Shown piece after piece: positions 44,669-54,108 of a DNA stretch of 64,000 bases (position 1 is the stretch's first letter; each line of letters opens with the position of its first letter). The stretch comes from Desulfobacula sp964636495 (GTDB lineage Bacteria; Desulfobacterota; Desulfobacteria; Desulfobacterales; Desulfobacteraceae): assembly GCA_964636495.1 (NCBI GenBank), contig CAZWSL010000008.1, positions 1 to 64,000 of the forward strand, read 5' to 3'. The notes under the pieces are model-generated. The model did no database searches and was not told the DNA's origin. It saw only the letters and a list, made by a program, of their open reading frames with translations. A program made the translations under genes and the position numbers.

Positions 44669-44907
44669 AACCGCAGTAAAGTTAAAAGAAAGGAAACGAA
44701 CGGTGCAGCAGCAATGATCTGTTCAACAAGTTCAAAATTTTAGACAGTGACGAATATTTTGCCAGCATGAATAACCGGGTAATGAAAGGGACACAGATGC
44801 TGACCCACAATGCAACGGTTTTCATTTTCCAGATACAGGCAGGTGGATAATCTTGATAACTATCAAAATATTTAAATTGTAACTTAACTTAAAAAGGAAA
44901 TAGAAAA

Positions 44908-45411
44908 ATGAGTTCCAATGATATCCTTAATGGAAAAAAGGTATTAATTGTTGATGATGAGAAAGATATACTTGAATCATTAATTGAACTTCTGGATATG
45001 TGTAAAATTGACACGGCCACTTCTTTTGAAGAAGGCAAAAAACTCCTTGAAACCCAGATCTATGATATTGCTATTCTGGATATCATGGGGGTTAAAGGAT
45101 TTGAGCTGTTGCAGCTGGCCAACAAACACCGTGTGCCGGCATTGATGCTGACTGCTAACTCTCTGAATAAGGAAAGTCTAAAGCGTGCGGCTGAAGAGGG
45201 TGCTGTCTATTTTGCGCCCAAGGAGAAGATGGTCGATATTGAAACCTATATTGCTGACATCTTAAAGGCTCTGGAAAAAAATAAAAGTCCGTGGGAAAGA
45301 TTGTTTCAGCGGCTCGGTGGTTTCTATGATAAACGGTTTCACGGAACCAAGTGGAGAGAAGATGAAAAAGAATTCTGGGAGAAAAAAGCAAAATCCAAAT
45401 ACTTGCTCTGA
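44908..45411 (+). CDS. Response-regulator receiver protein
   Basis: 167 residues. Receiver domain 11-130 with the acidic pair in LIVDDEKDI, the phospho-accepting aspartate in IAILDIMG, the conserved Thr in ALMLTANS, and Lys in FAPKEK. The C-terminal ~40 residues are charged, not a DNA-binding domain. No histidine kinase is adjacent. The preceding 239 bases contain only a start-less open stretch. Likely a signalling intermediate or an orphan. Confidence 0.88.
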   Translation: MSSNDILNGKKVLIVDDEKDILESLIELLDMCKIDTATSFEEGKKLLETQIYDIAILDIMGVKGFELLQLANKHRVPALMLTANSLNKESLKRAAEEGAVYFAPKEKMVDIETYIADILKALEKNKSPWERLFQRLGGFYDKRFHGTKWREDEKEFWEKKAKSKYLL

Positions 45412-45460
45412 TTTAAAAAAGCAAATATCAATCTTCTCCTTAAAAAAAGGAGGCTTGACA

Positions 45461-46888
45461 ATGAAAAAACGCTTTCAGCTGTTTTTGATCACCGCCTGCA
45501 TGGCCCTGTCTGCTATATCCGGAACTGCCGGAGAAACTACCACCACAGCTGCCGACCAGACCCAGGTGGCCGTTACCATCTATAACCAGAACCTGGCTCT
45601 GGTAAAAGATACCCGGACTATACAGATACCTTCGGGAAAAACAATACTGGCCTTTAGAGAAGTCAGCAGCCGGATGCAGCCGGAAACGGCACTTTTGAAA
45701 GGGGATGGTTTAAAAGTACTTGAGCAGAATTTTGAATTTGACCTGCTCACCCCTCAATCCCTTCTGGCAAAATTTGTGGGTCAGCAAGTCACTGTAATCA
45801 AAAAGCATCCCGGTACCGGAGAAGAAACCACGGAAACAGCACAGGTGCTCAGCGTCAATAACGGTGTGGTCCTGAAAATGGATAGCCATATTGAAACCGG
45901 AATCCCGGGCCGCCTGGTGTTTCCATATGTTCCCGCCAATCTGCGTGACCGTCCGACACTTACCATGATGCTTGAGAGTAAGAATGCCGGAACACGCCTT
46001 GTAGAACTAAGCTATCTTACACAGGGGATGTCCTGGAAAGCAGATTATGTGGCTGAATTAAATCCTTTGGATAATGCGCTGGACATCAGCGGTTGGGTCA
46101 CTTTGACCAACCAGAGTGGAACCTCTTATGAAAACTGCCGTCTCAAGCTTGTAGCCGGTGATATCCATCAGGCACCGCCGGAGAAAGTGCCGTCAAAGAT
46201 GCTGGAACGGGCAATGAGCGTCAGGGAAGATGCAGCCGGTACAATGGCCGAAGAACAGATATTTGAATATCACCTCTATTCCCTTGACCGTCCCACAACC
46301 ATCAGAGACAACCAGAGAAAACAGGTAGCATTGCTGCAGGGATCTCAGATCCCCTGTAAAAAAGAATTTCTGTTGAAAGGGAGTAACTACTACTATCGTC
46401 ATCAATACGGATGGATTGGCCGAAAAATGAAAGTAGGCGTATTTATCGAGCTTGAAAACACCAGACAGAATCATATGGGGATTCCTGTTCCCAAAGGTGT
46501 TGTACGGGTTTATAAAAAAGACACCACCGGCAGCCTCCAGTTTATCGGTGAGGACCGGATTGATCATACACCGGAAAACGAAATCATCCGTCTTAAACTG
46601 GGAGATGCCTTTGACGTTACAGCCGATAAAAAACAGACCAGTTTCAGAAAACTTACCGGGTTCTCTGCAGATAATTATGCATATGAAGCCGCTTTTGAAA
46701 TCGTTCTGAAAAATGCCAAAAAAGAACCCGTTAAGGTCACAATCCAGGAACCGATCCCCGGAGACTGGCAAATGATCAGTGAATCAGCATCACATGTAAA
46801 GACAGCAGCCAATACCGCAGTATGGCATATCAAGGTGCCTGCCATGGGAAAAACAGTATTGACTTACAAAGTGAATGTAAAAATTTAA
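45461..46888 (+). CDS. Exported DUF4139 domain protein
   Basis: 475 residues from the ATG at 45461, which has a near-perfect AAAGGAGG eight bases upstream. Signal peptide residues 1-24. The remainder is beta-rich: an N-terminal DUF4140-like part (VTIYNQNLALVKDTRTI) and a C-terminal DUF4139 region (ELSYLTQGMSWKADYVAELN, with the final PAMGKTVLTYKVNVKI strand). Function of the family is unknown; periplasmic or surface location likely. Follows the receiver gene by 49 bases and ends at a strong terminator. Confidence 0.85.
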   Translation: MKKRFQLFLITACMALSAISGTAGETTTTAADQTQVAVTIYNQNLALVKDTRTIQIPSGKTILAFREVSSRMQPETALLKGDGLKVLEQNFEFDLLTPQSLLAKFVGQQVTVIKKHPGTGEETTETAQVLSVNNGVVLKMDSHIETGIPGRLVFPYVPANLRDRPTLTMMLESKNAGTRLVELSYLTQGMSWKADYVAELNPLDNALDISGWVTLTNQSGTSYENCRLKLVAGDIHQAPPEKVPSKMLERAMSVREDAAGTMAEEQIFEYHLYSLDRPTTIRDNQRKQVALLQGSQIPCKKEFLLKGSNYYYRHQYGWIGRKMKVGVFIELENTRQNHMGIPVPKGVVRVYKKDTTGSLQFIGEDRIDHTPENEIIRLKLGDAFDVTADKKQTSFRKLTGFSADNYAYEAAFEIVLKNAKKEPVKVTIQEPIPGDWQMISESASHVKTAANTAVWHIKVPAMGKTVLTYKVNVKI

Positions 46889-46943
46889 AATCTGGTTGGA
46901 TAAAATCACAAAGAGCCGTGTAACGGTACAAGATTTACACATC

Positions 46944-46988
46944 AGCCCGGATATCTTATTAAAATAAATATATCCGGGCTTCTTTTTC
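46944..46988 (+). terminator. Rho-independent terminator
   Basis: AGCCCGGATAT (46944-46954) and ATATCCGGGCT (46970-46980) form a perfect 11-bp stem with a 15-base AT loop, followed by TCTTTTTC. It ends the DUF4139 transcript and insulates the opposing microcompartment operon. Confidence 0.92.
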
Positions 46989-47081
46989 TATCGGTTGTCT
47001 GAACATTCAGTTGAATGCTATCGAGCTGGAGCAAGGACAATCAGCAGGTGATAACATGTGGCAACTGTTCTTTTTTATTAC

Positions 47082-47699
47082 CTATTTTTTCCGTCCGGTC
47101 AGATTCTCCAGGGTTTCAACCACCACCTTGGCAGCTGACTGGATCTCAGATTCCGTACCCGCCAGATATACCCTGCCGGATGCACCAAAAAAGCGCAAGT
47201 CAACAATCCTGATATTGCAGTGTTTTTCTGCTTCATTGGCAGCGATGGATGAATAGGCAGCCGGTGTAACTTCCAGAAGATACACATCATCACCACCTAA
47301 AATAAGCATTCCTTTACTGTTCCGGTTGATGATGACAGCCTGGTAAGGATCTACCTTGTTGATGATGCTGGTGGCCAGTATTTGCGGCGCCATACGGTCT
47401 TCTTCTTTCAAGCCGATCTCATCCAGTATCATCTGGCCGGCATGCATAACCTCTTCTCTGTCCGCAGAATGGATTTCCAGCATTCCATAGCGCCGTTCAA
47501 CAATCATTTCTCCAGGTTTTGAATTTGTAACCTTCAACGCAATATCGGTCAACTGGTTGATCTCGATTCCAGGCAGAACTTCCACAAAGAGGGAAGCCAT
47601 TCCTTCTACCGGAAGGAAGCCACGGCATTTGCAAGCAAATGCTGAGGCAAATTGGGGTTGCAGTCTGTCCAGATGGCAATAGGCCCTTAACTCAGCCAT
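47082..47699 (-). CDS. BMC-T double-trimer shell protein, CsoS1D type
   Basis: 205 residues, two fused BMC domains. The sequence follows CsoS1D/CcmP closely: ELRAYCHLDRLQPQFASAFA, GIEINQLTDIALKV, and IVERRYGML, whose Glu-Arg pair corresponds to the gate residues of CsoS1D, then ANEAEKHCNIRIVDLRFFGA. Such trimers stack face to face and have a large gated pore for bulky cofactors or substrates. AAAGGAG lies upstream. Last gene of the BMC locus; a paralogue lies at 59366. Confidence 0.9.
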   Translation of the reverse strand: MAELRAYCHLDRLQPQFASAFACKCRGFLPVEGMASLFVEVLPGIEINQLTDIALKVTNSKPGEMIVERRYGMLEIHSADREEVMHAGQMILDEIGLKEEDRMAPQILATSIINKVDPYQAVIINRNSKGMLILGGDDVYLLEVTPAAYSSIAANEAEKHCNIRIVDLRFFGASGRVYLAGTESEIQSAAKVVVETLENLTGRKK

Positions 47700-47812
47700 G
47701 TATCAGTCTCCTTTGTTTCGTTTAAATTTATATTTGTATTCTTAATGATTTTTCATTCAATTGCTATATATTTGAGTCAACGAAAAGAGATCAGCTCTCT
47801 CTGTTTCTGCAC

Positions 47813-48709
47813 TTAAGGCTGCATAACGGTCAATATGTTAATGCTGTACTCTTTTGCCAGATCTCTGGCCAAGGGTGTTACTTTTCCTTTTGGTGCCAGC
47901 TGTACCTCTTTTTGATGACTTTGTGCCGCTTTTTCAATATCCTTGCCGGTTATCAGCCTCTTTCCCTGCAGATCATTTTTTTCAAACTGATCCTGTCCAG
48001 GTACAGCAATGGATTCCGGCTCAAATGAATTCAGGCACAATTTTTTGCACCAGGCGCTCAACTGACCGGTTTCACAAAATGTTACCCCAAATCCCTCCAG
48101 TTTATTAAAAATACGCTGGGTTTCTTCAATCAACAGGGGGGCAACTTTAACATCCGGATCCTTGTATCCATCTTTTACGGCCAGCACCTTTTTGCCTTTT
48201 GCCAGGGCAGCATGAATAATACGGGATTCACAATCATCACAGAGCAGTTTGGCCACCTTGGCGGCGGCAGGGAATCCAAAGGTAGGCAGCACCAGAATAT
48301 CGCAGTGATCGAGCACCTTGATCAGATCTGCCGGTCTGGCTTTATCCAGAAAGCACTTCACCTGTGTGATATTCTGAAGTTTTTTGGTACTGATAAAAGA
48401 GTGGCTGGAACCTCCTCTGAAGACACTGAATTTCCATGCACTCTGATTCATCTGCCGGACCTGTTCCAACGCCTCATCCAGACGAAAAATTCCGGCATGA
48501 AAAACCGTTAAAATCTTTGGTCCGTCAGGGTTTCGTATTATCCTGGATATTGAACCCTTTTTCTGTTCCTGCCGGTGATCTGCTTTTTTATCAGATTTTT
48601 TACCAGATTTTTTATTGAGTGAAAGATCGATGGCCGGGTCGGAAGGCAGACGTGACACCACCTGTCTCACCATCTGTCTGATTGTATTTATATCAACCGC
48701 TTCCATCAT
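47813..48709 (-). CDS. Flavoprotein-like (PPC decarboxylase fold) BMC-associated protein
   Basis: 298 residues. The first ~20 (AVDINTIRQMVRQVVSRLPS) form an amphipathic helix like BMC encapsulation peptides, followed by a Lys-rich linker. The core (about 60-240) has Rossmann-like strands, KILTVFHAGIFRLDEALEQV and CDILVLPTFGFPAAAKVAKL, as in flavodoxin-fold flavoproteins of the phosphopantothenoylcysteine decarboxylase group. The C-terminus, GKVTPLARDLAKEYSIN, is a motif shared with other BMC enzymes. Probably a lumen protein; its reaction is unknown. Confidence 0.55.
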   Translation of the reverse strand: MMEAVDINTIRQMVRQVVSRLPSDPAIDLSLNKKSGKKSDKKADHRQEQKKGSISRIIRNPDGPKILTVFHAGIFRLDEALEQVRQMNQSAWKFSVFRGGSSHSFISTKKLQNITQVKCFLDKARPADLIKVLDHCDILVLPTFGFPAAAKVAKLLCDDCESRIIHAALAKGKKVLAVKDGYKDPDVKVAPLLIEETQRIFNKLEGFGVTFCETGQLSAWCKKLCLNSFEPESIAVPGQDQFEKNDLQGKRLITGKDIEKAAQSHQKEVQLAPKGKVTPLARDLAKEYSINILTVMQP

Positions 48710-48722
48710 TTGTCTTCACTTT

Positions 48723-48995
48723 TTAAGAAATATCAAGGCTGTCCACAATTCCCATGACAACCGCGTCCACCGGGAGTTTTTTGCCATTTCCCATAGCTTC
48801 CATCGCCGGTGCTCCCTGGGTAATAATGACAATTTCACCGTTCCCGGCACCCACTTCATCATCTGCCGCTACAATCACATCTCCTTCAGCTGTCATATCC
48901 TCTTTCAGAGGTTTTACCAGCAGCAGCCTGAGCGCATGGATGCCATCCTTTTTCTTGGTGGACCACACATTACCAATCACTTTTGCAAGTTTCAT
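48723..48995 (-). CDS. BMC-P pentameric vertex protein (EutN/CcmL family)
   Basis: 90 residues with the family start MKLAKVIGNVWSTKK and the conserved VDAVVMGIVDSLD end. Pentamers close the vertices of the polyhedral shell. It is the only pentamer gene in the window. Confidence 0.93.
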   Translation of the reverse strand: MKLAKVIGNVWSTKKKDGIHALRLLLVKPLKEDMTAEGDVIVAADDEVGAGNGEIVIITQGAPAMEAMGNGKKLPVDAVVMGIVDSLDIS

Positions 48996-49061
48996 TCTCT
49001 TTGCCTTCTTTTCCCTTAAGATATACTTCTTTATTTATACCTTGAAAGTACCATTCATACA

Positions 49062-50369
49062 TTAAATTGTCGGGCCAAAAAATCCAAATTTATCGTCTGA
49101 AAAGGTATAGTTGGACCCAACCAGTGGAATACCAGTCATGGCACACGCTTCCAGGGTAAGAGAACGGACATCCTCTCTCTCCAGGTTGCACAATTTGGTT
49201 TTTCCGGCAGCCTTTGCCAAGATAACAGCTTCAATGGTCATGGCCTGGATATAGTTGGCCACCTGCTGGGCTGCTTTTTCAACATCCAGACGTGCTCTTC
49301 GTTCCGGATCCTGGGTACCTATCCCAAAGGCACATTTTCCCTCATGGCACCTTAAGCAGACCGCACATCCCATGGCGACCATAACACCCGTACCCAGAGC
49401 CACGGCATCTGCTCCTAAAGCCAATGCTTTGGCCAGATCTGCACCATCTTTCACACCACCGGAAAGAATAACACTCATCTCTTCCTTAACACCCATATCT
49501 TCAAGGCTTTTTACAGCCTGTACCAGAGCGGGCATACTGGGAATTCCAAGATTATCGGCTGCCACTGCAGGTGCTGCACCGGTTCCGCCTTCAGCGCCGT
49601 CTATAACAATACCATCTACCATTGTTTTGGCAGCAATCTTCACATCTTCCCAGACGCGGCCGGCAGCAATTTTTAAAAAGATGGGAACTTTACCGTCGGT
49701 CAGATCCCTTAACTGCTTAATCTTAAGAACCATATCGTCTGCACCGAATATATCACCGTGCCGGGGATGGCTGTGCAGGTCAATGCCTTGGGGCAACTGT
49801 CTGAATTTTGCAATCTCCTCTGTTATCTTGCATCCCATCAGATGCCCGGATAAACCCGGTTTGGCTCCGATACCGCAGATAATTTCAATGGCATCAGCTG
49901 CTTCAATATTCCTTAGAGAAAACCCCATACGGCTGGGAGTGATCTGGATAACCTGTTTATAAGAGTTATCCCGTTCTTCCGGAAGCAACCCTCCTTCACC
50001 GTTGTTAATAGAGGTCCCCACAATATCAGTGGCCTTTGCCAGTGCTGTTTTACACTCTTTGCTCAGCGCACCGTAGGACATGCCTGAAATCATGACCGGG
50101 GTTTCGATCACCAGGGGTTCTTTGGCAAACCGGCTCCCTAGAACTGTCTGCGTTTTGCAGTCTTCCCTGTAGGTATCAATGGACATACGGCTCAACTGAG
50201 ACGGAAGCATCACAAGATCATCAAAATTGGGGAATTTCCTGGGAGTGCCGCATCCCCTGATCCGGTGTTTCCCCATGGCTGCCATATATCTGACTTTAGA
50301 GACATTCTCAGCGTTCCATACCCCTCTTTGCACATCTTTCACTTTTGGAATTTTTTCTTCTTTTGACAT
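49062..50369 (-). CDS. FMN-binding glutamate synthase module (GltB2 / GlxD / MgsC-like)
   Basis: 435 residues from the ATG at 50369, which overlaps the previous stop (TGATG); a GTG one codon earlier is possible. The TIM barrel binds FMN, with VIDGAEGGTGAAP and VILSGGVKDGADLAKALALG. The cysteines CAVCLRCHEGKCAFG hold the Fe-S cluster. It is a stand-alone version of the synthase domain of glutamate synthase, as in archaeal-type GltS and in N-methylglutamate synthase. The three modules here (GAT, GXGXG, FMN) are consecutive and overlapping. Confidence 0.88.
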   Translation of the reverse strand: MSKEEKIPKVKDVQRGVWNAENVSKVRYMAAMGKHRIRGCGTPRKFPNFDDLVMLPSQLSRMSIDTYREDCKTQTVLGSRFAKEPLVIETPVMISGMSYGALSKECKTALAKATDIVGTSINNGEGGLLPEERDNSYKQVIQITPSRMGFSLRNIEAADAIEIICGIGAKPGLSGHLMGCKITEEIAKFRQLPQGIDLHSHPRHGDIFGADDMVLKIKQLRDLTDGKVPIFLKIAAGRVWEDVKIAAKTMVDGIVIDGAEGGTGAAPAVAADNLGIPSMPALVQAVKSLEDMGVKEEMSVILSGGVKDGADLAKALALGADAVALGTGVMVAMGCAVCLRCHEGKCAFGIGTQDPERRARLDVEKAAQQVANYIQAMTIEAVILAKAAGKTKLCNLEREDVRSLTLEACAMTGIPLVGSNYTFSDDKFGFFGPTI

Positions 50370-51064
50370 CACACCACCTTTTTGTGGGTCGGTTTATAGA
50401 TAACATACTCATGCCGCCCTGAAACTTGGGGAATGACGCTTCTAAAATCATCCACTCCCTGTTCAATGTCGTATTGCTTAAAGAGCTTCTCCAGCTCTTT
50501 TTTCTCATTATCTTCAATGGGGACAATGGTTACGTTGCCCCCTATTTTTTCTTCCAGATCCGGATCCAAAGAGTGAATAATACCCTTATACATGGATTCA
50601 CCCAGGCCTTTTCCCACTTCACCCAGCACCACGATTCGTCCACCAAGGGTCATGCCTCCGGACCACCGGCCCACACTGCCGCAGACAATCAGATTGCCGC
50701 CTTTCATACCGAACCCGCATCTGCTACCGGAATTACCCTTGATGACAAGGTTGCCCCCTACCATGGAAGGAGCAGCATTGGAACCGGTATTCATATGAAC
50801 AATGATTTCACCGGCCATCATATTATCACCTGTATACCAGCCGGTATTACCTTCAATTTCCAGTGTCGGTCCTTCCATGAAACCACCGGTATAAAAACCG
50901 GTACTGCCGCGAAGTAAAATTCTTCCCTGACCGATCAATCCGGTGGCAAAATTGTGAATAGAGTGGGTGCCGACCACTTCAATCTCATCTTCTGTTTTAA
51001 TCAACTCCCTGACCTTGTTATTGGCTTCCCGGGAATTCATTTTACTTAAATCTAAACGGACCAT
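50369..51064 (-). CDS. GXGXG glutamate synthase module (GltB3 / GlxC / MgsB-like)
   Basis: 231 residues from the ATG at 51064, about seven bases after GGGAGGG; a longer frame has no such site. The right-handed beta-helix is seen as repeated GxxGG turns (GSTGFYTGGFMEG, GNTGWYTGDNMMAG, GNSGSRCGFGMKGG, GSVGRWSGGMTLGG). In glutamate synthase this module is structural. It overlaps the amidotransferase module by 13 bases. Confidence 0.88.
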   Translation of the reverse strand: MVRLDLSKMNSREANNKVRELIKTEDEIEVVGTHSIHNFATGLIGQGRILLRGSTGFYTGGFMEGPTLEIEGNTGWYTGDNMMAGEIIVHMNTGSNAAPSMVGGNLVIKGNSGSRCGFGMKGGNLIVCGSVGRWSGGMTLGGRIVVLGEVGKGLGESMYKGIIHSLDPDLEEKIGGNVTIVPIEDNEKKELEKLFKQYDIEQGVDDFRSVIPQVSGRHEYVIYKPTHKKVV

Positions 51065-51954
51065 ACTTTTATCCCTCCCGGTTCCATTTCCGATGCAAAT
51101 ACATCCGATACAACGGGTGTTAAACAAATTTGTTCTGAACCAAACAATACCGTGCCGTCATCTTCTTCATGAAACAGTATGGGTTTTATGCCCAGACGGT
51201 CCTTGAATGCGCCGATCTGGTTTGGTGTAGCCACCAGGATTGAAAAAAGGCCGTCCAGTTCATCCAGAGCGTTATGAAGGGCTTCTTCCAGATTCATGTT
51301 TTTTTCTTTCATCAAGTAGCTCACCAGGTGAGCGGCAATTTCGGAGTCATTGTTTGTCTTAAACCGGATGCCCCAATATTCCATTTTTCTTCTTAAATTG
51401 AAATAGTTGGTAAACTGGCCGTTGTGTACAATAGAGAGTTCGGGATAGAGATAGGAGGAAAAGGGATGTGCAAAATTGATATCTTCTACACTTTCGGTGG
51501 CCAGTCTGACATGCCCGATACCGTGGGTTGCGCCTGAGATTACTATTTTATGACAATCTTCCAGGACCTGTGCAGAGCCCTGGTCTTTAAACACCTTGAT
51601 TTGTTCACCAAGGGAGTGGATGCAGAATCGTGAATCTGAATCAATCTCCCAGTTCAGCTCCTCCAGTTGCTCTGGTTTCATGTCTATGGAGGCCTCATAA
51701 AAACTGAATTTTCCAACCCCTCTGTACGTTCTGACACCTGAAACAGTGCCGTACTTTCCAATGACTTTTTCAAGATCCTTGTCAAGCTCCAGTTCAGCCA
51801 TAGCCACACGGATCTGGATATCATCACGGGTCTCGTAAACCGCCAGACCGGTCGCATCCTGACCCCGGTGGATCAGTTCCTTGAGCATGTCGACAAATTT
51901 ATTGCCGATATCACTTGATGGGTCTTTACTGATAAAACCTGCTACACCACACAC
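51052..51954 (-). CDS. Class II glutamine amidotransferase module (GltB1 / GlxB / MgsA-like)
   Basis: 300 residues from a GTG behind AGAGGTG. Cys2 (MCGVAGFIS) is the Ntn nucleophile after Met removal. HRGQDATGLAVY, HVRLATESVEDINFAHPF, VHNGQFTNYF and TNNDSEIAAHLVS carry the glutamine pocket. In GltS it frees ammonia from glutamine; in MgsABC the homologue acts with GlxC and GlxD to make N-methylglutamate from methylamine and glutamate. Inside a BMC locus, amine capture is an attractive role. Confidence 0.88.
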   Translation of the reverse strand: MCGVAGFISKDPSSDIGNKFVDMLKELIHRGQDATGLAVYETRDDIQIRVAMAELELDKDLEKVIGKYGTVSGVRTYRGVGKFSFYEASIDMKPEQLEELNWEIDSDSRFCIHSLGEQIKVFKDQGSAQVLEDCHKIVISGATHGIGHVRLATESVEDINFAHPFSSYLYPELSIVHNGQFTNYFNLRRKMEYWGIRFKTNNDSEIAAHLVSYLMKEKNMNLEEALHNALDELDGLFSILVATPNQIGAFKDRLGIKPILFHEEDDGTVLFGSEQICLTPVVSDVFASEMEPGGIKVWSV

Positions 51955-52071
51955 ATTGCACCTCTAATATTTAATGGTTATTGTTGCTTTCCATCCATAG
52001 GTATTATAGGTATTCCCTGGGTCAATAATCCTATCAAAACCTGAACCATTAGCCACCTTAATTGACCCGGC

Positions 52072-52344
52072 TTATTTTGGAATAATACCTTCAATATCTC
52101 CATGGGGCCTTGGAATCACATGAACAGAAACCAATTCGCCCACCCGTTCAGCTGCGGCGCCGCCTGCATCGGTAGCAGCCTTGACCGCTCCTACGTCACC
52201 GCGAACGTATATGGACACAAGTCCTGCGCCTGCATGTTCTTTCCCAACCATTTTCACATTTGCCGCTTTTACCATTGCATCTGCTGCCTCTATGGCACTG
52301 ACCAGTCCCCTGGTTTCTACCATGCCGAGTGCTTGTTCTGCCAT
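52072..52344 (-). CDS. BMC-H hexameric shell protein (copy 1)
   Basis: 90 residues, canonical BMC domain: MAEQALGMVETRGLVSAIEA, then HAGAGLVSIYVRGDVGAVKA. The pore loop reads KEHAGAG. PduA/EutM/CcmK class, forming the main facets. It is almost identical to the protein at 57593 (four substitutions over the first 89 residues), which carries a longer C-terminal tail. Confidence 0.95.
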   Translation of the reverse strand: MAEQALGMVETRGLVSAIEAADAMVKAANVKMVGKEHAGAGLVSIYVRGDVGAVKAATDAGGAAAERVGELVSVHVIPRPHGDIEGIIPK

Positions 52345-52402
52345 TTTTCTCTCCTCATTTAAGTTTAATTTACTAAATTTTTATTACTTTACAATTTATT
52401 AT

Positions 52403-52416
52403 TTTCAAGCTTGAAA
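52403..52416. repeat. Palindrome TTTCAAGCTTGAAA
   Basis: Perfect 14-bp palindrome 60 bases upstream of BMC-H copy 1. Its half-sites are like those of the RpiR-type candidates but in the opposite order. Operator or chance. Confidence 0.3.
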
Positions 52417-52516
52417 TCTTTGTATCTGACTGCTCTTTTCTTACTTTCTGGCCTTATTGAATGAAACAAAGGTTTTTATAATCAACTTAAGCCAGCAAAG
52501 GGTAACCGGTTCCAAT

Positions 52517-53014
52517 CTATTTCATTTTAAATGCCCTTGCGGTCATGGACCATTTCTTGGGAATTTCCATGGTGACCACTGCTGTCTGATCCATCTTTTT
52601 GGATTTTCTAACCCTGATGATTGTCGCATCCCCCAGCTCGCTCCCGGACCTGTCCAGAGCTGTTACCACTGTCTCTTTTTCAGGCAGCGGTAAAAATTCA
52701 TAAGGTAGTGCAATCCTGGCTTTTCCTTCTATGCTCTCATCCACTACAAATATCGCCTGCCCCGGGCAGATATGGATACAGCTTAAACACCCGATACATT
52801 TATCCTCATCAATACGGGGAAGATTGGTGATATCTTCGCCAACGATAATGGCATCCACCTTGCAACTGGTTTCACAAGGGTTGCACGGAATATCCTGGAT
52901 GCATTCAATGACCACCACCGCACTCTTTTTTTTCCTCTTGGCAGAAGGAATACCCGGATGATTTTCAAGCTCCTCTTCTGAAATATAGCCTGTCTGGGCC
53001 AGCCCTTTTTGCAT
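52517..53014 (-). CDS. 4Fe-4S ferredoxin-like electron-transfer subunit
   Basis: 165 residues. Cysteine groups ECIQDIPCNPCETSC and CIGCLSCIHICPG support two clusters; a C-terminal ~80-residue beta domain follows. Proteins of this shape accompany FAD dehydrogenases of the proline/sarcosine/opine type in anaerobes and archaea. It lies just after the FAD/NAD(P) subunit (5-base gap) and probably takes its electrons. Confidence 0.85.
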   Translation of the reverse strand: MQKGLAQTGYISEEELENHPGIPSAKRKKKSAVVVIECIQDIPCNPCETSCKVDAIIVGEDITNLPRIDEDKCIGCLSCIHICPGQAIFVVDESIEGKARIALPYEFLPLPEKETVVTALDRSGSELGDATIIRVRKSKKMDQTAVVTMEIPKKWSMTARAFKMK

Positions 53015-53019
53015 ATCTC

Positions 53020-54108
53020 TTATCCTTCAATTGCACTGTTTAAACGTTTTTTGGCTTTTCCCCGCATTTCGCCATGCCCGCCGCTTCTCAAGCCTTTCAT
53101 GCTCTTGAGCTGTATTTTCCGCTGTTCTGAAAATGCATCGTCATCAAGATAGCCAAGAGAGTTGGCAATGGCCAGCCCGGCAATTCTACCCTCAATAATG
53201 GCCGTGCTGGCTTCTTCAATACCGGACGCATCTCCTGCTACATAGATATTTTTTATTGAGGTTTCCTGGTTGATATCATGGGCTGGTACCAAACCGCCAA
53301 GACCTGGTTCATGCACCATGCTGCAGCCTGACATCCGAAGCAGCTGGGTCATGGGATTCAGTCCAACTGCCATGCAGATGGTATCCACATCATATTTTTT
53401 TTCCGTCCCAGGTACCGGTGCCCAAGTGTCATCCACTTCAACAATAGTGGCACCTTCAACCATATCTTTTCCATGGGCTTCTTTAATGGTATGTGACATG
53501 AAAAACGGTACACCATATCTGGCCACTTTGGAAGCATGAACTCCGTATCCGCCAATGGTCGGTGCTGCATCAATCACCGCAGCCACTTCACAGCCTGCCT
53601 GCAGCAGCTGAAAGGCCACAACCAGTCCAACGTTTCCTGATCCCACAATCAACACCCGGTTACCTGGCTTGATTCCATGGATATTGGCCATTGTCTGGGC
53701 CGCACCAGCACCTATGACCCCTGGCAGGGTCCATCCTGGAAAGGGAACCATATTTTCAGATGCGCCAGTGGCGATCAGTGTTCTCTCACCTTTTACCTGT
53801 TCCAGATGGTCTCTTACCATGACATTAAGCGTATTATTGGCGTAAATACCCAGTACAACACTATCCAGTACCACTTCAACGCCTAATTCTCTTGCTTCTT
53901 TCAACAGTTCTTCCCCGATCCTGATACCTCTTACCTTGGCACGATGTTCCTTGGATCCGAAAAATTTATGTATCTGTTTGAAAAGCTGACCGCCGGGTTT
54001 GTTATTTTCATCATAGACGACCACACCCACATTGTTTCTGGCCGCTTCTATGGCCGCTGCCAGTCCGGCAGGGCCGGCACCGATACTGACCATTTCATAT
54101 CTTCTCAC
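53020..54108 (-). CDS. FAD/NAD(P)-binding dehydrogenase subunit (HcnB/OoxA/SoxA core)
   Basis: 362 residues from a GTG overlapping the previous stop. FAD motif SIGAGPAGLAAAIEAARN and a second dinucleotide motif LIVGSGNVGLVVAFQLLQAG. Corresponds to the central part of HcnB, opine oxidase A and sarcosine oxidase alpha, but lacks both the N-terminal 2Fe-2S domain and the C-terminal BFD domain. Those are encoded separately at 54105 and 61260. Works with the DAO-type subunit at 60012. Confidence 0.87.
   Translation of the reverse strand: MRRYEMVSIGAGPAGLAAAIEAARNNVGVVVYDENNKPGGQLFKQIHKFFGSKEHRAKVRGIRIGEELLKEARELGVEVVLDSVVLGIYANNTLNVMVRDHLEQVKGERTLIATGASENMVPFPGWTLPGVIGAGAAQTMANIHGIKPGNRVLIVGSGNVGLVVAFQLLQAGCEVAAVIDAAPTIGGYGVHASKVARYGVPFFMSHTIKEAHGKDMVEGATIVEVDDTWAPVPGTEKKYDVDTICMAVGLNPMTQLLRMSGCSMVHEPGLGGLVPAHDINQETSIKNIYVAGDASGIEEASTAIIEGRIAGLAIANSLGYLDDDAFSEQRKIQLKSMKGLRSGGHGEMRGKAKKRLNSAIEG

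Noticed and set aside
44710..44855. Open stretch encoding DLFNKFKILDSDEYFASMNN-like residues before the receiver gene
   Set aside because: No start codon with a ribosome site and no family recognised; perhaps a remnant, but support is too thin to list.
47082..47699. EutL-type trimer
   Set aside because: The sequence follows CsoS1D (ELRxYxxLDxLQPQ, VER gate pair), not EutL.
49255..49962. Long plus-strand frame (235 codons) opposite the FMN synthase gene
   Set aside because: Antisense shadow; low-complexity Ser/Pro/Ala/Thr composition typical of such frames, no motif, while the opposite strand has clear family motifs.
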